DNA of 64,000 bases from Piper betle (Eukaryota; Streptophyta; Magnoliopsida; Piperales; Piperaceae), in NCBI GenBank assembly GCA_033002965.1, contig JAURVB010013150.1, forward strand, positions 62,001 through 126,000. The letters are read 5' to 3'. The notes beneath the pieces were generated by a model, which saw only the letters and a program-made list of their open reading frames with translations, had not been told where the DNA came from and made no database searches. Below are positions 58,451 to 64,000 of the stretch, one piece after another. The stretch's first letter is position 1. Each line of letters begins with the position of its first letter. The position numbers were made by a program, and so were the translations under genes.

Positions 58451-58771
58451 TGTTGGGTTTATCCCACATCAGTCGTAGAAGGTGTTGGTGACTTGTATAT
58501 AGGCTAATGAAAAAGCCTTATTCTTTTAGTTAACTTTTAGATTAAGATAGGCCTGTGACACCTATTGCAAATCCCTTTTGGGAGCCCAAAGGGCCCAACA
58601 GTAGTATCAGAGCTTGGTTAGGGTTGGGTTTATCCCACATCGGTCGTAGAAGGTGTTGGTGAGTTGTATATAGGCTAATGGGAAAGCCTTGTTCCTTGAG
58701 TTAACTTTTGGATTAAGAGAGACCCGTGACACCTATTGCGAGTTGCTTTTCGAGGCCCAAAGGGCCCAACA
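58451..58771 (+). mobile_element. TRIM element (321 bp), target duplication TGCAA
   Basis: Two 150-bp LTRs (58451-58600 and 58622-58771) begin TGTTGGG or GGTTGGG and end GCCCAACA. Only 21 nt lie between them: a PBS-like GTAGTATCAGAGCTTGG and a short purine stretch. Perfect TGCAA duplications flank it (58446-58450 and 58772-58776). This is the layout of terminal-repeat retrotransposons in miniature, which have no coding capacity. The interior is near the minimum that can hold a PBS and PPT. Confidence 0.95.
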
Positions 58772-59258
58772 TGCAACACCCTAACTGTGGCTTCATTCAC
58801 CATCGGAAGCCACCAAAAGATTTGCCAAAATCGTTAGACTCAACTCATAGCCCTCTTTTATTTCCATGTGACGGTTTATCAATCCGATAACAGAGTTACA
58901 TCAGTTTGTCTCACAAGTTCCCTGAGAATTTTGGTTTGGACAAGTTCTGGGTCAACTTTCTGAGGTGATTCTGGCCGACCAGATGCCACGCTGCCAATTG
59001 CCACCACAGCCATCCTCTTCTTGGAAACGAGTACTTTGGACCCCAACCGGATCTGGGCCACGCCTTGCCACCCTTTGCCGGTCACAGAAAGTTCGGGCTC
59101 AATATACATATAGCTGCCTGTTTTTGTGTTGATTTCTGGACAACGGCTGTTGTGCCACCATCTACCGCCACCACCATCATAGTACCCACCACCCGACTAA
59201 TGATCTCTACTGGCCCCTGGTCCTTCCTCGTCGTTCTTGGCTGCGTTAAAAACTTATT

Positions 59259-59557
59259 CTTTTTCCATTGCACCCAGCATGAGGGTATTATAGTAATTAG
59301 AATCCTCATCTGGAAATCTTCATCTTTTTATCGCGATTTAATTGATAGTTATTAGCTGACCCTAAATAGTTAATGTGTGACATAAGAACCTATATTACTC
59401 GTTCTCTGGTCATTTGAACTCTGCTTTGCTAATTCTTGATCCATAAGTTTTCGGGAATCGTGCGTATCATTTTTACATTTTTTTCATATTTGGGTTATTT
59501 TATTTTAATTAAATAAGTAATTTTAAAATATTTTAAATAATTTTTAATTAGTATTAT
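59259..59557. other. Unassigned AT-rich stretch
   Basis: No ORF or repeat match to the rest of the window. The last 80 bp are made of TTTTAAAATA-type sequence. It could be the end of F's LTR, flanking DNA, or another LTR. Confidence 0.3.
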
Positions 59558-60143
59558 TGTAACAGCCCAAAATCCAGTTCTCGCTCGTGAACCAAACTGG
59601 CATGTTACAGGCCCCGGTTAGGTCGGCTGACCCAAACTCAACTCGTGCGGATCTAATCTCAGCATCTTAAGAAGAAGATATGACTCGTCATACATGGATG
59701 AATGCACAGAATCCTAACATGATACTACATGAATGACATTCAAACAAATTTATACACCAATGAACAGAGTGAAAAATCGCATAAAAATTCTAAAATACAA
59801 CGGACAGAGTCTCCTTTAAAAGTGCAATTAGGGTCCACCCTATAAAAATAATATATACAATTATATATGCATATATCAACAATTTCAATCACACATAATC
59901 AATATGTTGTATACTCATTCTGGAACTTGGGTTTAACCCACCACACTTCTGCTGCGCAATTTGTTCACATTTCCTTTCCTGTCTTCATGTCCTCATATTT
60001 TAGCATTTAATCACATCACATCAATATAATAACATCATATCAAAATTTTAACCACTCTCTCGACTGACATGTGTGCAAGCAACATTAGTGCTCCTCCATC
60101 CAAGCTGGTACATCCAACTCGTGATTATTACCTACATCAAACT
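59558..60143 (-). mobile_element. Family B LTR fragment (copy B4), reverse
   Basis: Starts TGTAACAGCCC and follows the reversed B LTR end (compare 25122 back to 24546): 'gcggatctaatctcagcatct', 'agtgcaattagggtccaccc' and 'attagtgctcctccatccaagctgg'. The match stops at the reversed GTAG|GTRATRATC, which in B3 is an acceptor-like site (24545). Confidence 0.72.
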
Positions 60144-60878
60144 ATCGTTGATCGACTTAAAGATTTGAGTTGAACCCTAAAGAACAACATAAAAATTCAT
60201 GTATGTCTCATCTTATTCGCAACATTAATTTTTATTTATTATTTTAGTCTGACAATTTCTTTGCATAATAAGGGTGCATCGATCCCACCAAACAATCAAT
60301 TGAACTCAACACGAAGTGTTGCAGAGCAATTTCGTCCCCAAACAACAACCTAAAACTAAAAATAAATTAATTATATAGATTCATGCATCATGTGCAAACT
60401 CATATTTATGTATGATTCATGTTTATGCTTAAAATCAACTATTCTATCAATCAAATTTAGTTTAAAGTTATCATTTGAAGATTTAGCATGTTGTTATAAT
60501 GATTATCATGCAACTTGGTTGAATTAACAATGAATCATGATTGTTTGTTTAAATGGTTGCAAGTTTAGAATATGGTTATACCTTGTATGTAGTCTTTATC
60601 TTAATTAAAATCATGAGAAAAGTAAGGTAAATCATTATGGATAATAACCCTGCTAGTAGAGACTTATCATCATGAAAACCCTATTTTTGTTTAATTAAAT
60701 TAGATTATGTTGAAAAAAATATCAGACTAAAAACCATGTAGAAATTTGGATTTAGGGTTAAAATTTCCATCGCAGTGCCTTGGTGCCAAGTAGCAGTGTC
60801 GCAGCCTAAGTTCTAGGGAAATTGTTTTACATATGGGCTCACTCCCATGACACTCATACCCTTGGGCTGCAATTCAAT
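60144..60878. other. Unassigned stretch, likely decayed element
   Basis: No credible ORF. The reverse complement of 60325-60350 reads 'gtttggggacgaaattgctc', like the GGGGACGAAAT seen before gypsy PPTs at 6900-6915 and 36514-36525, so part of this may be the 3' interior of a reverse element. The remainder is AT-rich, and 60775-60830 is GC-richer. Confidence 0.3.
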
Positions 60879-63800
60879 TGTAAAACCCAGGCTTTTTGCC
60901 CAGATCGAGTTACTTGTCCAGCCCATTTTGCCACGTGTGTATATATGATATAATATGTGCGAGTCACGACCTTAGTCTTTGCAGTGCTTAGCACCGCCCG
61001 ACTTGACAGTACGCCATTCCGGCTCTTATATTCATTTTTTATTGAGCCGAGTCTAGTAATGTTTAGGACTACATCCTTCGCAAGTCTAGTTACTTCCTGC
61101 TTGTTTGGAACCCATTTCGGATGACCACAGCCCCTACGAGACCCAAAGTGTGCCCTAAGGTCACCCCGGCCACCTTAGGGTGAGAGCCCTAAGTACGCAC
61201 AACTTGCACTTGGTGCAAGGACGATCTCCCAACGCTGTTGTACCATCATTTTTTAGGTTTAGGGTTTAAATTAAGGGTGCAAAGGTGCTGGTCCAGCACC
61301 CTTGCACTGAAATTTGAAACTTCCCGCCTTTTCTATTTGGCACAAAGGCATTGAACTAGTGCCCTTGCGCCCAAACCGATACCTTTGCATTCAATTCGGT
61401 TTAGTAGCAGTGCGGGTGGACCAAACACATGCCTTTTGTGGTCCGGCTTGGCAAAGGCCTGCACAAAGGCACTGGGCTAGCGCCCTTGCGGTTGAGCTAT
61501 TTTCTGCCAATAAATAGAGCCTCATTTCCAACCTTTCCACCCCTTTGCTCTCCATCCTCCGACCTTCCCTCCCCTCTCCTCCTCACTTCCTTCCACTTCC
61601 TACATAGCTCTTCCAACCCTCTCCTAGGTCCCTGCAAGCTATGTCTAGCACCTAGGGTTGTAAGTCTTAGAGGTAGGAAGCCCCAAGAGGCCTCCCCTTG
61701 ATCCCCCTTGAGTCAAAGATCTAATCATTTTACCTCTCTTGTATATTTATGTGCTCCATTTGTGCTGTTTTGTTTGTTCAAAACTTTTCCCTACATTTTT
61801 GAAATGTAGATCTATTTATTAGGAGTTGTTAGGCCTTAGAATCATGTCATTTTCATTTGTAAATTAATAGTTATGACTTTTACAAGATCTGTATGCTTGA
61901 ATGTAAACTATTTAGGTATAAAATTCATATATCATGTTGTAGGCCATATTTTTGTATGATCTTGGTCTTGTTATATTCATAAGAGTATATCTACATGTTT
62001 CATAGCTATATTTTGTCTGATATGGCCTTTATGAGTACATATAGGTGGTAAAATTGACAAAAGGCAGCGGTTTTAATATTTCCAGTAACCTACTTGCCAC
62101 TTTCCCCAATATTTACACCCTGTCATATGTAGTGTTAGGATGCATTCTTTTGCATATTTGTAGGTTAGTATGTTAGCTATTTCATGCTAAATCACCTTGC
62201 TAAAATGACCTCATTAACGGATTGAACAAAACCCCTAATCATGTTGTGTGCTTGTCGTGTTGTTGATGTGACATGCCATGCTCCTAAGTTTTAGATCCCT
62301 TGTGAGCTTTCTAAGGAAGTTAATAAAATCTACGAAAATTATCTATGGACTCACTTTGTGTTTAGTGGAATCATATAAAGTTTGAGATTAATTAAAAATT
62401 ATTTAAGTAGTTAGTTAATCAGATGTTCTAGAGTGCGCTGGAACACAGGGTAAAACCCTAGTTCTCTAACTCCAGATGTAAAATCAAAAAGCCTAGTTGT
62501 TTGATGGTGAAATTGCATAAAATTTCAGCCAGACCTTTTTGGAGGATATGGCTCACTAGATTTAGCAATAAAAATTTCCCAACCCATGTAGGTCCGCTAG
62601 CTCCAGAAATACCCTAGCTAATGCCTCCAACTCGCGAGTTTGCTTAGGCCACATTACTAAGATTTTTTACTTAAAATTTTATAAGTTTTAAGTCCACGGT
62701 TTTGTCTAACTCTTCCCTTTACTTAGGTCCATTTAGAATCTCCAAGCCTATTAATGAGCCTTAGGAAAATTGGTGCTCAACTTACGACACTATTCCCAAC
62801 ACCTTTAGCCTGTCTTTAGTGAATTTCATTTACCATGTTAGTCCATGACCAACAATTGGTAATTTTTTGTATGACCATTTGGTTGTTAGTGCCAATTGGT
62901 CCAAATATCAGCCCATTTGAACATTGTTTGTCTCGTCCAAAAAATTATTGGGTTAAATCCATTCAATAAACCTTACGTGTAAGATTATTCACTAAGTGTC
63001 CCCCTAACTTTAATTAAGGTTACCTAATGAGGTTTAATAAGTCACTAAGTAAGTAATTAAGTTAATTAAGTCTCTTACGGTATGTGTATGTGTTGAGGCA
63101 TTGCCTCATTTTGCATGTAGATGCAATCTGAGTATGATTTGGGTTCATCTCCTTGCTAGATATGCAGGTCAAGCTTCCCGAGTTAGGACAAGAGACTCTA
63201 CTCATCCTTGTCTGTAGGAATTAGCTTTGGATCGAGTTAGGACTAGAGACTCTACTCATCCTTGTCTGTAGGAACTTGCTTTGGATTGTATACTAGGATG
63301 TGGTTATGAGACTTGATGGATACCTCCTTTCGTATGTTGAAAATGCTTACCCTATATTTTGGGAAACTAATATATTTGTGTTTGTGACTCTTTACGGACA
63401 TCTTTGATGCTAATAAGGCTAAACAGACCTATGGTTACTTGGTCTAATTTCCCTTATTAGTATACTTATGCATATATCATGTCATTATATTGTTTAGTAG
63501 GTTGTAGCATGTCATTGCTCATTCATGCATTTTAGTTGTGCATTATACGTTGTCTTCCTTTCCAAAACACCAAGAAAGCTGTATGTTCCTTTATATTTCG
63601 GTTTGGTTCAAGACAACCGAATATTGAGATATTACATGGAGTAACGTCTTCTAACTTTTTTCAAAAGACTCAAGATTGGACAATGAATCCATTTGGCAAG
63701 AGACCACCTCTTGTAATGAGGCAGACAGTGGTGGATATCCTCCAAAGCTTGATTATGCCCATCAAGATAGCAAAATATCTCTTCCAAGACGTGACTTCAT

Positions 63801-64000
63801 GTCCAGGTGTCTTGAAACATAAAGCAAGAGGTAGGGTTTTTCGGTTCCCCCAAATTGATGAATATTTAAGATTAACTACTCATAACAAAAGACAAGAAAA
63901 ATAGCCTCTCAGTCAACCCTCAATTCATCCAAGAACTAAGATTGCAAATGAAGTAGCCACATATTTATAAATAAAAACATTGTATCTTACTCCCTAACTC
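60879..64000 (+). mobile_element. Family E LTR (copy E2), forward
   Basis: Starts TGTAAAACCCAGGC and shares its order of parts with E1: a GC-rich first 600 bp, TATA-like AATAAATAG near 61510, a pyrimidine-rich leader (61530-61620), and long AT-rich sequence. A possible end is at 63635 (GAGATATTACA), but no PBS follows, and the flanks TCAAT and TGGAG do not match, so the right boundary is open. The ORF at 63536-63904 crosses this point and has no recognisable domain. Confidence 0.6.
63180..63287 (+). repeat. 54-bp tandem duplication
   Basis: 'gagttaggac.agagactct' and the following sequence is present twice head to tail (63180-63233 and 63234-63287) with about four differences. It lies within E2. 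Confidence 0.93.

Larger units (their letters stand above)
49507..59258 (+). mobile_element. Element F: Ty3/gypsy Tat-lineage, heavily decayed
   Basis: A 5' LTR remnant (49507-50180) is followed by gag, protease, RT, RNase H, archaeal-type RNase H, integrase, PPT (56789-56798) and 3' LTR (56799-59258, with a TRIM inside). RT motif GLKNAGATYQRA and the second RNase H (WTLYFDG) mark the Tat lineage of plant gypsy elements. No frame is intact. The remnant at 49507-50180 matches 58281-59258, so most of the 5' LTR was lost in a deletion that also cut C5. No clear PBS or target duplication is visible. Confidence 0.85.
56799..59258 (+). repeat. 3' LTR of F, with minisatellite and TRIM
   Basis: Starts TGTATGATCATGG. 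TATA box TATAAATA is at 57259-57266, followed by a 65-bp minisatellite (57395-57800) and AT-rich sequence. From 58281 it matches the 5' remnant. The 3' end is set by the end of that match near 59258; a perfect terminus was not found. The TRIM at 58451-58771 is a later insertion. Confidence 0.75.

Noticed and set aside
58451..58771. Cassandra-type element (5S rRNA in LTR)
   Set aside because: The 150-bp LTRs contain no 5S promoter boxes that I can recognise; an ordinary TRIM fits better.
58451..58771. Simple tandem duplication in place of a TRIM
   Set aside because: The perfect TGCAA duplications, TGTT...AACA ends and a PBS between the copies fit retrotransposition, not local duplication.
63536..63904. 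122-codon ORF at the window end as a gene
   Set aside because: No recognisable domain, starts inside the E2 LTR, spans its possible end, and there is no support such as codon bias or splice context.

Overview
This window looks like nuclear DNA of a seed plant with a large, repeat-rich genome. The evidence is the retrotransposon content: long LTRs (1.4-3.3 kb), primer binding sites matching plant initiator Met-tRNA (TGGTATCAGAGCC), a Ty3/gypsy chromovirus polyprotein with a C-terminal chromodomain (Tekay/Del type), a Tat-lineage pol with two RNase H modules, and a TRIM element. I found no host gene, tRNA, rRNA or CRISPR array. The species cannot be named from this sequence. Family letters below (A-F, H) are local labels that I assigned by comparing parts of the window with each other.

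Layout. 1-9804: a reverse-oriented family C LTR (C1), split by a Tekay-type gypsy element (735-8859) with two LTRs, a broken gag and a pol frame carrying two nonsense codons. 9805-16713: a reverse family B LTR (B1), split by element A (10284-16145), which has no coding capacity; its 3' LTR is itself split by solo LTR H1 (12842-15420). 16714-18583: LTR end, primer site and gag remnant of an older forward B element (B2). 18584-19888: a truncated reverse C LTR (C2). 19889-20256, 39127-40560 and 44639-44950: pieces of a reverse family D LTR. 20257-39126: a complete but non-coding B element (B3). It holds solo LTR H2 (21230-23714) in its 5' LTR, the reverse non-coding element C3 (25475-31661) in its interior, and a gag-only gypsy element (33621-38161) in its 3' LTR. 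40561-44633: element C4 inside D. 44951-45836: an Athila-like remnant and a C fragment. 45837-47768: E1 LTR. 47769-49506: truncated C5 LTR. 49507-59258: a decayed Tat-lineage element (F) with gag, PR, RT, RNase H, archaeal-type RNase H and IN remnants; a 321-bp TRIM (58451-58771) sits in its 3' LTR. 59558-60143: B4 fragment. From 60879: E2 LTR.

At least nine insertions can be ordered. Target-site duplications are exact for H1 (GATTG), H2 (TCACC), the gag-only element (AGTCT) and the TRIM (TGCAA), and off by one base for A, B3 and C4. Many nonsense codons are in-place C-to-T changes of CAG, CAA or CGA codons, as expected from deamination in silenced, methylated DNA.

The most interesting signal is not a gene. 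The Tekay-type, A, H and gag-only LTRs have different upstream halves but share a downstream module: (1) in all but family A, a 28-nt palindrome containing AATAAA; (2) a plant-like splice donor, CAG|GTACGTATAAT; (3) a shared GC-rich block; (4) in the H and gag-only LTRs, an array of hairpins whose tips are C(UACG)G tetraloops; (5) a CTAAC branch-point-like motif about 19 nt before a CAG|GT acceptor. I propose this is an LTR-encoded leader intron carrying an array of structured RNA. That is inference from sequence only.
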